Shown here one piece after another: positions 41,400 through 50,800 of a DNA stretch of 64,000 nucleotides (its first letter is position 1; each line of letters begins with the position of its first letter). The stretch lies in assembly GCA_017621225.1 (NCBI GenBank), contig JAGATN010000019.1:62001-126000 (forward strand), in the 5' to 3' direction. The notes below the pieces were generated by a model that saw only the letters and a program-made list of their open reading frames with translations, was not told the origin of the DNA and did not search any database. The position numbers were made by a program, and so were the translations under genes. The DNA is from Muribaculaceae bacterium (lineage in GTDB: Bacteria; Bacteroidota; Bacteroidia; Bacteroidales; Muribaculaceae).

Positions 41400-41948
41400 A
41401 TGAGCAAGACCGTAATGATAGTGGGTCATCCTTATTGGAATGACTCAGTGGCCAATAAAGCCATTGTAGATGAATTTTTACGCCTGAACCCCGATGCAGT
41501 GGTGAGCAACATAGCAGAGTTATACCCTGACGGCAATATAGATGTCAAAGCTGAACAGGAAAAACTGCTTGAAGCCGACAATATCGTGTTGCAGTTTCCC
41601 ATAATGTGGTATAGCTGTCCGTCTGACATGCACAGATGGTTGGAAGAAGTACTAGCCTATGGCTTTGCATACGGTCATAATGGCGACAAACTGAAAGGCA
41701 AACGCTTTATAGTATCGTTCACTACCGGCAGTTCAGCCGATATGTATAGCAAGTATGGAGTCCAGAAAATGACTATCGACGACTTGATGCCTGCTTTTGC
41801 CGGGATTCCGAATCATTGCGGCATGCAATGGGGCGGTTATGCGTTCTCCGGAGGTATGATGATAGCAGACAATACAGACGACGAACAACTCGCCACATTA
41901 CGCGGACGAGCCAAAGCCCATGCCGAAAGGCTCACCCGGCTATTATGA
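41400..41948 (+). CDS. NAD(P)H-dependent quinone reductase-like flavoprotein (flavodoxin_2)
   Basis: A 182-residue cytoplasmic flavoprotein of the MdaB/KefF/NQO group. Visible motifs: VMIVGHPYWNDSVANKAIVD (FMN/FAD phosphate loop), NIVLQFPIMWYSCPSDMHRW (the Q-F-P-x-x-W-Y-x-x-P signature) and FIVSFTTGSSADMYSKYG. It transfers two electrons from NAD(P)H to quinones or similar acceptors. The ATG at 41400 is preferred over a start inside the previous gene. It is the last gene of the operon and is followed by a 13-bp perfect hairpin shared with the converging GH2 gene. Confidence 0.88.
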   Translation: MSKTVMIVGHPYWNDSVANKAIVDEFLRLNPDAVVSNIAELYPDGNIDVKAEQEKLLEADNIVLQFPIMWYSCPSDMHRWLEEVLAYGFAYGHNGDKLKGKRFIVSFTTGSSADMYSKYGVQKMTIDDLMPAFAGIPNHCGMQWGGYAFSGGMMIADNTDDEQLATLRGRAKAHAERLTRLL

Positions 41949-41962
41949 AGAATTATCAAGAA

Positions 41963-42010
41963 TAAGACCCCGTTCCCCGGCATTAACAAATATTGGAGAA
42001 CGGGGTCTTA
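41963..42010. terminator. Bidirectional terminator between redox operon and GH2 gene
   Basis: TAAGACCCCGTTC (41963-41975) pairs perfectly with GAACGGGGTCTTA (41998-42010) around a 22-nt loop, between two converging genes whose stops are 62 bp apart. Confidence 0.8.
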
Positions 42011-42017
42011 ATTATGA

Positions 42018-44789
42018 TTAGTCGTATGATATATTTCGCAAAGTGGTTATGGAAGACCCACCGGCTGCTTCGGTAAGAAGCGTGGTCAGCTCATCGGCCT
42101 TCACCGACGTCGACGGATTGAAGTCAGAAGTATTCATATAGTCGACCAACGATTTTACAAACTGTTGGCCCTCCGGCTTGTCGCACAGCTTATCCATATC
42201 GGCCATAAGCATAAGCAATTTTCCACCTTCGACAGAAAATTCGGCCACGAGCCCCAGACGGTGATTGCGCTCCACGTTATCGATCACCTGCACTACCGGA
42301 CGATAATTGATATCGTTGAGCCTGTCGAGAATCAACGGATAGCTATTTTTCACTATGGCGTACCACTGCCAATCGGAATGACCGTCGTTGGGAAATTCGG
42401 CCAAAGCCGGATGCGAGGCATCGGCAATTATGCCCAAAGTTCCGGGCGAAACAGGCGCTTTATTGTTCTCGCAAATGGTTCGGAACATACGATAATTCCA
42501 ATAATCGGTTTGAAACAACCCGCCCACGGTAACGCTGTCGACATCAGCGCGCAGCGGAGCCAACAACACTTTCTCGCCACGTTGCAAGCGCGCAACGACA
42601 TCGTCGGAAAGCTTACGAGCCACGTGAACGTCGCCATACTCTATATCGCGGTTCTTTGGATACGACCATATCTTATAGATGTTGACCACATCCGACCCCG
42701 ACAAGGCCAAATCGAGCCTCAGTTGAACCGCCTTTTCAAGATTCGGAACATTAACCATCGTCGAATCGACCTTCAGCAGACCGAATCCATCAGGAACTGC
42801 GGCCGAGCCTTCGGCAATCACTTTGCCGCCATCGCGCAACGCCCAATTAAGCTTCTCGCCTTCGAGCGAGCGCGACCCGTAATTCGCAACGGCAAACGAA
42901 ACGGGCCATTGACTGCCCCCTACCACGCAATATGTAGGAAATTCGGCAAGCGCAACCACAGGCGCACATGAATTGCGCCATTCAGAGGGTTCGATCAACC
43001 CTTTTGAATCCATGAAAGCATCGAGAATGCCCACCAATGCCGTTCCCTGTCCGGGATAATCCTGAATGTCGAGGAGCTGGAATCCGGCCATTGACGGAGT
43101 TCGCAAGTTCATCTCCATATCGGCCTTATACAGCTCGGCCGACCATTTGCCCGATGCCTTGAAAAAATCGTCGGCACGGTCGAGCATACCGGCCTTTTCG
43201 AGGCGTTGACGGAATATTTCCATATTCGTGGGTCGCAACACGCCGGTATATTTCTTCATCTCGTCATAATTGGGATATATCTGATACTGACCGGTTTCAT
43301 GGCCTATCACCGGAACGTCGGAAAGTAATACCGCTTTTTCAAAATTCATTTCGGTGTTTGGATAGGTATTGTTGAGATAACCACCCTCGGGAGCATCGGC
43401 AAACGAGAACGAAGCGCGCGTGTGAGTGGAATATCCTTCACCTCCGCCCACTCGGCAAGTCACGGAAAAGTCCTGACCTTCAAGATTGCCCTTCCATCCA
43501 AGATGCGAATTGGAACCGAACGCATAGTAATGCCTGTTTTCATACGAACGGAAATGATCGGAAAATTCGCGCATCATATCCAATTCGCCCCAAAGTTCGT
43601 TTCCGAGCGAAAACAATGCAAACGACGGATGACGGCTATATTCGCGATGTATGGCATCGCCATCGGCAAGAAGATAATCCATGAGCACCTTTTCATCCTT
43701 GCTAAACGTACCCCATATGGTAAGTTCGGGTTGCAGATATATTCCCTCCATGTCGGCAGCCTCGAAGCAAGCTTCAGGCGGACACCAAGAGTGGAACCTC
43801 ACGTGATTAAGTCCGTAATCCTTTATGGTGCGAAAATACGAACGCCAGCTTTCAACGTCCATCGGAGCAAATCCGGTGAGCGGAAACACGCAGGCATCAT
43901 GGCGGCCGCGCAAAAATGTCACGGTGTCGTTGACGGCAAACTGCATCCCCTTTATGTCGATCTTACGCAATCCGGCCTTAACGCTCAATGTGTCAACCTT
44001 GGGTATGATTGCCGATACCACATGCAGCGCCGGAGAGCGATCGCTCCAAAGAGGTGCTTTGTCGCCAAGACTCAATGTGACCTCATAATGCGATTGTGAC
44101 GGCACGAGCTTTACATTGACCGACTTCGACCCGGAGGATATGCGAAGCTTTCCTTTACGAGCGGGAGGAGTCGACAAATCAACAACCACCTTGAACGAAC
44201 GGCTGTCGACATCGGGGTAAGCATCGAGCGACGCTATGTGACACTTCGGTTTCGACTGCAGTTCGATGCGGCCAACCACCCCGTTCCAATTTGTCTGAGT
44301 CGATTCGGTGCAAGCGTGCGAATTAGATCGTATCTGATGCGGAATGCTGTCGCGATTATCAACCATCACCGTGATCTGATGCTTACCCGGGGTAAGCATA
44401 TCGGTAAGGTCGTAAACGTGCGGTGCCGACAAATATGTTATGGAGCCCACGCGCTTTCCGTCGACCCATACGGTAGAAGGCCTCGTGCGTTCGAGCATCA
44501 ACGAAACGCTACAATCTTTCCATTCATCGGGTATGGTTACATAACGGCTATAATATGCCGGCCCTTCGTATGTGAACAGTCGCGACAACTGGGTGGTGTT
44601 TTGATTATCACCCACCGGATTGCCTTTTCCATTGGTATCCAAAGTACCCGGAAGCGATACCTCTGACTGAAAGGATTTTCCATCAAACGAAAGGTTCCAA
44701 CGTCCCGATAAATCAATTATGTTTCGGGCCGAAGAATCGAACCACACAGCCGTCAAAGCCAAGACGGTAGCAAGAAATAAGTTTCGCAT
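42018..44789 (-). CDS. Exported GH2 family glycosidase
   Basis: A 923-residue exported enzyme of the GH2 family (beta-galactosidase / beta-glucuronidase type). Signal peptide residues 1-21. The N-terminal jelly-roll starts LSGRWNLSFDGKSFQSEVSL and includes YYSRYVTIPDEWKDC and the sandwich domain. The TIM barrel follows with GLNHVRFHSWCPPEACFEAA. The acid/base Glu is in FALFSLGNELWGEL (about residue 395), and the nucleophile Glu is probably in VIGHETGQYQIYPN (about residue 498). The C-terminal ~300 residues are extra sandwich and mixed domains. Substrate unknown; in this neighbourhood arabinose- or galactose-containing side chains are plausible. Confidence 0.87.
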   Translation of the reverse strand: MRNLFLATVLALTAVWFDSSARNIIDLSGRWNLSFDGKSFQSEVSLPGTLDTNGKGNPVGDNQNTTQLSRLFTYEGPAYYSRYVTIPDEWKDCSVSLMLERTRPSTVWVDGKRVGSITYLSAPHVYDLTDMLTPGKHQITVMVDNRDSIPHQIRSNSHACTESTQTNWNGVVGRIELQSKPKCHIASLDAYPDVDSRSFKVVVDLSTPPARKGKLRISSGSKSVNVKLVPSQSHYEVTLSLGDKAPLWSDRSPALHVVSAIIPKVDTLSVKAGLRKIDIKGMQFAVNDTVTFLRGRHDACVFPLTGFAPMDVESWRSYFRTIKDYGLNHVRFHSWCPPEACFEAADMEGIYLQPELTIWGTFSKDEKVLMDYLLADGDAIHREYSRHPSFALFSLGNELWGELDMMREFSDHFRSYENRHYYAFGSNSHLGWKGNLEGQDFSVTCRVGGGEGYSTHTRASFSFADAPEGGYLNNTYPNTEMNFEKAVLLSDVPVIGHETGQYQIYPNYDEMKKYTGVLRPTNMEIFRQRLEKAGMLDRADDFFKASGKWSAELYKADMEMNLRTPSMAGFQLLDIQDYPGQGTALVGILDAFMDSKGLIEPSEWRNSCAPVVALAEFPTYCVVGGSQWPVSFAVANYGSRSLEGEKLNWALRDGGKVIAEGSAAVPDGFGLLKVDSTMVNVPNLEKAVQLRLDLALSGSDVVNIYKIWSYPKNRDIEYGDVHVARKLSDDVVARLQRGEKVLLAPLRADVDSVTVGGLFQTDYWNYRMFRTICENNKAPVSPGTLGIIADASHPALAEFPNDGHSDWQWYAIVKNSYPLILDRLNDINYRPVVQVIDNVERNHRLGLVAEFSVEGGKLLMLMADMDKLCDKPEGQQFVKSLVDYMNTSDFNPSTSVKADELTTLLTEAAGGSSITTLRNISYD

Positions 44790-44816
44790 ATTGATTGTTG
44801 TTTTTACAAATATAGC

Positions 44817-44849
44817 ATCTATTTTTCAAATTTCACAAATCATTAAATC
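44817..44849 (-). promoter_or_regulatory. Promoter of the GH2 gene
   Basis: On the minus strand TTTG (44849-44846), 21 bp, TATATTTG (44824-44817). The leader is about 25 nt. The divergent permease gene starts at 44898; a partial -7 match TAACTTCG at 44870-44877 could serve it. Confidence 0.6.
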
Positions 44850-44897
44850 ATAAAAACTGAATTTTTGCGTAACTTCGCGTTCGAAGTCATTACGGAT

Positions 44898-45704
44898 ATG
44901 TTTGAATACGACTTTTTCAGAAACGCATTAGCCGGCATATTGATAATAAGCATAGCATCGGCACTCATCGGCACATACATAGTGACTCGCCGTCTCGTAT
45001 CGATAAGCGGAGGCATCACACACGCCTGTTTTGGCGGACTTGGCCTCGGATATTATCTCAGCGTCAATCCAATTTTCATGGCGGCGATATTTGCCATATG
45101 CTCATCGTTGGGCGTCGAATGGCTGTCGGCGCGCGGGCGAGTGCGCGAAGATTCGGCGATAGCCGTAATCTGGGCGCTCGGAATGGCCATAGGCGTGCTG
45201 TTCGTGTTTCTCACTCCCGGATATGTTCCTGAGCTCAACACGTTTCTATTCGGCAACGTGCTTACCATATCGTCATACGACCTATGGACTTTCGCCATAT
45301 TTACCATCATTCTTGCAGCCTTTTTTACCTGGCGCTACAAGCAGATAGTGGCGTGTGCGTTCGACTCCGACTTTGCCAAGGTCATAAATCTGCCCGTGCG
45401 GTTCATAAACTACACTATGACCGTATTCGTGGCAGTGTGCATAGTGCTTACCATACGGCTTGTAGGCATAATGTTGCTTATGTCGATGCTTGCATTGCCC
45501 CAGATGACAGCCGAATTATTCAGCAACCGATTCAAGAACATAATGTTCATATCGATAGGAGTGTCGGCGGCTTGCAGCGTGGGCGGACTAATGCTCGGCA
45601 CCATCATCGACGTGCCTTGCTCGGCACTGATAGTAATGGTTTTGGTTGCCACATACGCATTGGCCTCGATAATAAAGCATCTACATTATAATCTGTCGCA
45701 CTGA
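44898..45704 (+). CDS. Metal ABC transporter permease (ZnuB/MntB type), no partners nearby
   Basis: A 268-residue inner-membrane permease of the zinc/manganese ABC-3 family, with about eight helices. Typical regions are FRNALAGILIISIASALIGT, RRLVSISGGITHACFGGLGL and the EAA-like cytoplasmic loop near SDFAKVINLPVRFIN; later helices include RLVGIMLLMSMLALPQM. The start at 44898 (MFEYDFFRN) fits the family. Neither the ATPase nor the metal-binding lipoprotein is next to it, so its partners must be encoded elsewhere. PorW begins 25 bp downstream on the same strand, and the two may share a transcript. Confidence 0.88.
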   Translation: MFEYDFFRNALAGILIISIASALIGTYIVTRRLVSISGGITHACFGGLGLGYYLSVNPIFMAAIFAICSSLGVEWLSARGRVREDSAIAVIWALGMAIGVLFVFLTPGYVPELNTFLFGNVLTISSYDLWTFAIFTIILAAFFTWRYKQIVACAFDSDFAKVINLPVRFINYTMTVFVAVCIVLTIRLVGIMLLMSMLALPQMTAELFSNRFKNIMFISIGVSAACSVGGLMLGTIIDVPCSALIVMVLVATYALASIIKHLHYNLSH

Positions 45705-45729
45705 CGACACAAGCACATGCCCGCAGATT

Positions 45730-48504
45730 ATGGTGACAAGCAAGTACATTAAGTGCATATGCACGATATTGATAGCAATGTCGGTGACATCATGCAGCCT
45801 TAAAAAAAACACTGCCGCCACACGTAATTACACGGCATTCATAACACGCTATAACATTCACTATAACGGATCGGAACACTACAAGGAAGCGTTAAAGGCC
45901 ATGGAGGACGAATATGAGGACGATTATACCCGCCTGCTGTTCGTGCACCCCGCAGAGGCTTATTCCGACTCTAAGGCACCTCAACCATCGGCATCGTTCA
46001 AAACATCGATAGAGAAAGCCCAAAAAGCCATACAGCTCAGATCGATAAAACGGAAGCCAAAGCGCAAACCGGGACATTCGCGTGACCCGGAATATCAGAA
46101 ATGGATGAAACGCGACGAATACAATCCATTCATACACAATTCATGGATGCTCATGGGGCGAAGCCAATATTTGAGCGGCGATTATCTTGAGGCGGCGACA
46201 ACGTTTCTATACATAGAGAAACATTTCAACTGGCTGCCGCAAACGGTTACAGAAGCAAAGATATGGCAGGCCCTTTGTTACTGCTCGCTCAACTGGACTT
46301 TTGAAGCGGAAGCAATATTGTCGCGAATCAACGAGTCAACGTTAACCGACAATGCCATAAGGGGGCTCTATTACTTGTCGTTGAGCGATCTCTACATACA
46401 TACAAACAATTATGCCAAAGCGGCCGAAACGCTGCCGAAAGCCATAGAATATGCCAAGGGCTCACAAAAGAGCCGCTTGTGGTTTCTTTTAGGACAGATA
46501 GAAACGCTCAACGATCGGAAAGGGAACGCGTATCAGGCATTCATAAAGGCCGAGCAGACGGCAAAATCGTATCGCGCACGAATCAACGCACGGCTAATGC
46601 AAAGCCACGCTTACGCCGGAAGCTCATCGGAAAAAGAGATAAAATCGCTCAAAAGAATGACGCGTTATGAACGCAACAAGCAGTATCTCGACCGCATATA
46701 CCATGCCATAGCCGTAATAAACCTAAATTCAGGCGACACACTGCAGGCCATCAACAATCTCAAAATGGCGCTAAACAACGCAGCAGCGGGTAACGAACGC
46801 GCACTGACCAACATCACGCTCGGAAACATATACTTCGAACAGGGCGAGTATGTCGACGCGCAACCCTGCTATGCCGAAGCCGCAGCAACCATTTCAAACG
46901 ATTACCCCGATTACGAAACCATAAAACGGAGGAGCGACGTGCTCGATGAACTTGGATTGTACGCGCACAATGTGGAACTTCAGGATTCATTGCTAAAATT
47001 GGCCGATATGACGGCCGACCAGCAACTCGCCGTAGTACAGAAAATCATAGATCAATTAAAACGATCGGAAAAAGAAGAAGCCGAAAACAACCGACGCGAA
47101 GAATTGAACGAACAACGATTACCCGAAGCCGTAAATGCCTCAGGCTCCTCGTCGGCACCCGTAAACTATACGCGCAATACCGACGATTCGTGGTACTTTT
47201 ACAATAAGACCGCAAAAGAGGCGGGGCGCGCGGAATTTCAACGCAGGTGGGGCAAAAGAAAACTCGAAGACAACTGGCGCCGGCGCAATAAATCGTCGTT
47301 CGACTTCAACGAATTCGAAAATACCGACACCATAACCGATAACTCATCGACAGAGCAAAGCGATGATGCGGAGACGGACGATGCCACGCGAAACCACGAA
47401 ACCGATCCGCATTACCCCGAATTTTATCTCAAAAACATACCTTCAAACGAAATTGAACGAACCACTTCAAACGACATCATACAGGAAAGTATGTACAACA
47501 TGGGGATAATATTGAAGGACAAACTTGAAGATTATAAAGCAGCCGAACATCAATTCAAAGAATTGCTTCGTAGATATCCCGATAACATATACAGACTCGA
47601 CGCATACTATAATCTCTATCTGATGTATTCGCTATCAGGAAAAACGGCAGATGCCGAACGCACCAGACAACTGATAGTTAGCGAATTTCCAAAATCGAAG
47701 CTTGGCGAAGCCATGATGCATCCGGATTATTTCGACAATCTGCGCAACATGAACCTCAAACAAGAGGAACTGTACGAATCGACTTACGAGGCTTACCTCA
47801 ATAACGAAAACAACGAGGTACATAAGTCGTACCAACATATGCGCGAGGCATATCCAATGAGCGAAATAATGCCCAAATTCATGTTTCTCGAAGCAATGGC
47901 ATATGTTACGGAAAATGACAAAGAAAAATTCAAATCGACGCTTCAGGAACTATTGCAAAAATATCCCGACACCGACATGACTCCTTTGGCATCGTCGTAT
48001 CTCAAACAGCTAAACCAGGGCAGGGAATTACAAAGCGGCGAGCAAAACATACGTGGAATGATATGGCAAACCAAACTTACAAACGATACAACCACAAATG
48101 AAGCATCGAATGCCGATTCATTAAAAATAGATCTTAATCCCGATGCTCCGCAGCTACTCATATTGCTATACTCTACCGACTCGATATCAGGTAATCAACT
48201 AATATATGATGTGGCATACCATAACTTCAATACGTTTACAGTAAAAGATTTTGACCTCGAACAGATGAAATTCGGCAATCTCGGATTGCTGATAATAAAA
48301 GGATTTGCCAATCAGAACGAATTGCTCGCCTACCGAAAATCATTCAACGGCCCCGATTCGTTTAAGTTGCCCGAAGGAGTTACGCCGGTAATGATAAGCG
48401 AGGACAATTTCAAACGTCTAATGATTGAAGGACGATCGTTTGACGAATATTTCGAAGCAATGGAACGACTGAAAATATCGAAAAAAGAGGATGAATTAGA
48501 ATAA
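45730..48504 (+). CDS. porW: Type IX secretion lipoprotein PorW/SprE (TPR protein)
   Basis: A 924-residue outer-membrane lipoprotein. The lipobox MSVTSCS puts the lipidated Cys at residue 22. After it comes TAATRNYTAFITRYNIHYNG, the conserved N-terminal region of SprE/PorW (Thr-Ala-x-x-R-x-Y-x-x-F-x-T-R-Y-N). The next ~400 residues are TPR-like helical pairs (for example DYLEAATTFLYIEKHFNWLP, FEQGEYVDAQPCYAEAAATI), then an acidic low-complexity linker and further TPR repeats. The C-terminal part (QLLILLYSTD...) forms a small alpha/beta region. PorW/SprE is needed for type IX secretion and links the motor to other parts. PorX follows 66 bp downstream, which supports the call. Confidence 0.88.
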   Translation: MVTSKYIKCICTILIAMSVTSCSLKKNTAATRNYTAFITRYNIHYNGSEHYKEALKAMEDEYEDDYTRLLFVHPAEAYSDSKAPQPSASFKTSIEKAQKAIQLRSIKRKPKRKPGHSRDPEYQKWMKRDEYNPFIHNSWMLMGRSQYLSGDYLEAATTFLYIEKHFNWLPQTVTEAKIWQALCYCSLNWTFEAEAILSRINESTLTDNAIRGLYYLSLSDLYIHTNNYAKAAETLPKAIEYAKGSQKSRLWFLLGQIETLNDRKGNAYQAFIKAEQTAKSYRARINARLMQSHAYAGSSSEKEIKSLKRMTRYERNKQYLDRIYHAIAVINLNSGDTLQAINNLKMALNNAAAGNERALTNITLGNIYFEQGEYVDAQPCYAEAAATISNDYPDYETIKRRSDVLDELGLYAHNVELQDSLLKLADMTADQQLAVVQKIIDQLKRSEKEEAENNRREELNEQRLPEAVNASGSSSAPVNYTRNTDDSWYFYNKTAKEAGRAEFQRRWGKRKLEDNWRRRNKSSFDFNEFENTDTITDNSSTEQSDDAETDDATRNHETDPHYPEFYLKNIPSNEIERTTSNDIIQESMYNMGIILKDKLEDYKAAEHQFKELLRRYPDNIYRLDAYYNLYLMYSLSGKTADAERTRQLIVSEFPKSKLGEAMMHPDYFDNLRNMNLKQEELYESTYEAYLNNENNEVHKSYQHMREAYPMSEIMPKFMFLEAMAYVTENDKEKFKSTLQELLQKYPDTDMTPLASSYLKQLNQGRELQSGEQNIRGMIWQTKLTNDTTTNEASNADSLKIDLNPDAPQLLILLYSTDSISGNQLIYDVAYHNFNTFTVKDFDLEQMKFGNLGLLIIKGFANQNELLAYRKSFNGPDSFKLPEGVTPVMISEDNFKRLMIEGRSFDEYFEAMERLKISKKEDELE

Positions 48505-48538
48505 TGACAATGCTGACGCTTATATCAGTTGTTTTATT

Positions 48539-48546
48539 TATATTTG
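48539..48546 (+). promoter_or_regulatory. -7 box upstream of porX
   Basis: TATATTTG at 48539-48546, 24 nt before the porX ATG, in the 66-bp gap after porW. There is no good -33 box, so porX may be read both from its own weak promoter and through porW. Confidence 0.45.
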
Positions 48547-48570
48547 CAATCAGATTAAGTCATTAATGCG

Positions 48571-50109
48571 ATGAACAAGATATTATGGGCCGACGATGAA
48601 ATAGACCTTCTAAAGCCTCACATATTATTTCTCAATAGCAAGGGTTATGATGTAACCACTGCCAACAATGGCATTGACGCAATAAAATCAATAAAACAAC
48701 ACAACGATTTCGATCTGGTAATTCTCGATGAGAACATGCCGGGCATATCGGGTCTCGACACGCTCTCGATAATCAAGGAGTGCGCACCGCAAATGCCCAT
48801 AATAATGATAACCAAAAGCGAGGAGGAAAACATAATGGACAAGGCCATTGGAAGTAAAATTTCCGATTACCTCATAAAGCCGGTAAATCCTCGTCAAATA
48901 TTGTTGTCGATAAAAAAACTGCTTCATTCATCAGAACTCGTAACGTCACATTCGACAGACGAATACCGACAAGACTTTTCGAAAATAACATCGCTCATAA
49001 ACGAATCATACAGCCTATCGGACTGGAAGTCGCTATACCGAAAAATAGTATATTGGGAGCTCGAATTATCACTTGCATCAACCAACATGGATCAGATGCT
49101 TGAATTGCAGAAAAATGAGGCCAATTCAACTTTTGCCAAATTCATAAAAAGGAATTACAGCAATTTGATCGACTCAAACGATGAGCTTATGAGTCATAAC
49201 CTGATGAATAACATTGTGTTTCCGCTGATTGATTCGGGCGATAAGGCATTTTTCATACTAATCGACAATTTCAGATTCGACCAATGGTGCATAATTCGTC
49301 AAACATTGTCGGAATACTTTAATTACGACGAGAATATATGTTGTTCCATACTCCCGACAGCTACCCAATATTCACGCAATGCCATATTTTCAGGATTGAT
49401 GCCAAATCAGATAGCACGGATATATCCCGATTTATGGATTGAAGAAAATGAAGAAGAAAGCAAGAATTCAAACGAGGAAACATTCATAAGAGAATACTTA
49501 AGCAGAACAAAGCGCAACATTAAGTTCTCGTACAACAAAATAAATGATAACACAGCGGGAGAACGTTTGATACAAAACATATCATCGCTAAGCAACAACG
49601 AACTGAACGTAATAATATTCAATTTCATCGATATGATGTCGCACGCACGCACCGAATCACGCATGATGCGCGAACTGGCATCGACCAACGCTGCATATCG
49701 TTCGATCACGGAGTCGTGGTTCAAGCACTCGTCGGCATTGGAACTGTTCAAAACCCTGGCCAATAAGAATTACAAGATAGTGCTTACTTCGGATCACGGA
49801 ACCATAAAAGTGGAAAATGCCGTTAAGATAGTAGGCGACCGTAATACCAACACCAACCTACGATATAAGGTAGGCAAAAATTTAAATCATAATTCGAAAC
49901 AGGTATATGAAATAAACAGACCCGCCGATTTCGGGTTGCCGTCGCCTAATGTTTCGTCAACATATGTGTTTGCCACCAATCGCGACTTTTTTGCTTATCC
50001 AAACAATTACAATCATTACGTACAGTATTATACCGACACATTTCAACATGGCGGTATATCACTTGAAGAAATGTTTGTGCCAGCAATAGTATTAACCCCT
50101 AAAAAATAA
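48571..50109 (+). CDS. porX: Type IX secretion response regulator PorX (REC plus PglZ domain)
   Basis: A 512-residue two-domain protein. Residues 1-120 are a receiver domain with the acidic pocket Asp8-Asp9, phosphoacceptor Asp53 (LVILDENMPG) and the conserved Lys in IMITKSEEE. The C-terminal ~300 residues are an alkaline-phosphatase-fold PglZ domain with metal and active-site residues in FFILIDNFRFDQWCI, SILPTATQYSRNAIFSG, FNFIDMMSHART and LTSDHGTIKVENAV. This architecture is that of PorX, which with PorY and the ECF sigma SigP controls type IX secretion genes in Porphyromonas; the PglZ part acts as a phosphodiesterase. No porY is in the window. Confidence 0.93.
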   Translation: MNKILWADDEIDLLKPHILFLNSKGYDVTTANNGIDAIKSIKQHNDFDLVILDENMPGISGLDTLSIIKECAPQMPIIMITKSEEENIMDKAIGSKISDYLIKPVNPRQILLSIKKLLHSSELVTSHSTDEYRQDFSKITSLINESYSLSDWKSLYRKIVYWELELSLASTNMDQMLELQKNEANSTFAKFIKRNYSNLIDSNDELMSHNLMNNIVFPLIDSGDKAFFILIDNFRFDQWCIIRQTLSEYFNYDENICCSILPTATQYSRNAIFSGLMPNQIARIYPDLWIEENEEESKNSNEETFIREYLSRTKRNIKFSYNKINDNTAGERLIQNISSLSNNELNVIIFNFIDMMSHARTESRMMRELASTNAAYRSITESWFKHSSALELFKTLANKNYKIVLTSDHGTIKVENAVKIVGDRNTNTNLRYKVGKNLNHNSKQVYEINRPADFGLPSPNVSSTYVFATNRDFFAYPNNYNHYVQYYTDTFQHGGISLEEMFVPAIVLTPKK

Positions 50110-50121
50110 AAACATAACAAT

Positions 50122-50559
50122 ATGTCAAAACATACCATTACAATCAAATCGATAGACGATTTACCTGAAGCGGCCGCTAAATTCATATCATTGATGAACG
50201 ACAACACCGTTTTTGCATTTTATGGAAGTATGGGTGCAGGCAAAACCACTTTCATAAATGAATTGTGCCGCCAACTGGGAGTGGAGGACGATGCAACCGG
50301 ATCACCATCGTTTTCATTGATAAATGAATATCGTTCAAACACCTCTGCCGAACTGATTTATCATTTTGACCTGTACAGACTCGACAGCATGGAAGAAGCA
50401 TTCGACATAGGCGTTGAAGACATAATTGATTGTGGAGCATTATGCTTCATAGAATGGCCCGATAAAATAGCCGACATACTGCCCGACGACAGCGTGAGAG
50501 TAGACATATTGTTAAACGACGACAATACCCGACAACTAATAATAAACTTACCTGAATAA
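50122..50559 (+). CDS. tsaE: tRNA threonylcarbamoyladenosine biosynthesis ATPase TsaE
   Basis: A 145-residue P-loop ATPase which, with TsaB and TsaD, makes the t6A37 modification of ANN-decoding tRNAs. The P-loop GSMGAGKT is at residues 35-42. The TsaE signature continues with ATGSPSFSLINEYRS, IYHFDLYRLDSMEEAFDIG and LCFIEWPDKI, all hallmarks of the family. It starts 12 bp after porX and its stop overlaps the next start as TAATG. Length is normal. Confidence 0.95.
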   Translation: MSKHTITIKSIDDLPEAAAKFISLMNDNTVFAFYGSMGAGKTTFINELCRQLGVEDDATGSPSFSLINEYRSNTSAELIYHFDLYRLDSMEEAFDIGVEDIIDCGALCFIEWPDKIADILPDDSVRVDILLNDDNTRQLIINLPE

Positions 50560-50780
50560 TGTCGGTGGAAACTGCAACATGGATACTGTCGGCACTGTTT
50601 CTCATAGCAGGAATAATGTCGTTAAGTGCAGCAATAGCCAACTGGGATTGGTTTTTCACTTCCTACAACGTGAAAATATTTATGTCGCGTATAAAAAGAC
50701 CGTACGCCCGAATATTTTATGGCGTGATAGGATTGGCCATCATCAGCATGGCCATAGCCATATCGCCCATATTTAATTAA
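50559..50780 (+). CDS. Small two-helix membrane protein, Imm17-like
   Basis: A 73-residue protein with two hydrophobic helices (ATWILSALFLIAGIMSLSAA and IFYGVIGLAIISMAIAIS) around a basic loop with NWDWFFTSYNVKIFMSRIKR. This N-W-D-W-F-F loop and the two-helix plan are what I recall of the immunity 17 family. That name comes from polymorphic toxin surveys, and there is no toxin gene here, so the label should not be read as function. It is coupled to tsaE (TAATG) and followed 20 bp later by yccF. Confidence 0.6.
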   Translation: MSVETATWILSALFLIAGIMSLSAAIANWDWFFTSYNVKIFMSRIKRPYARIFYGVIGLAIISMAIAISPIFN

Positions 50781-50800
50781 TCAAACATCAACAACCAATA

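Noticed and set aside
50559..50780. A toxin-immunity system based on the Imm17-like protein
   Set aside because: There is no toxin, secretion effector or Rhs-type gene nearby, and the gene is coupled to tsaE; only the fold resemblance remains.
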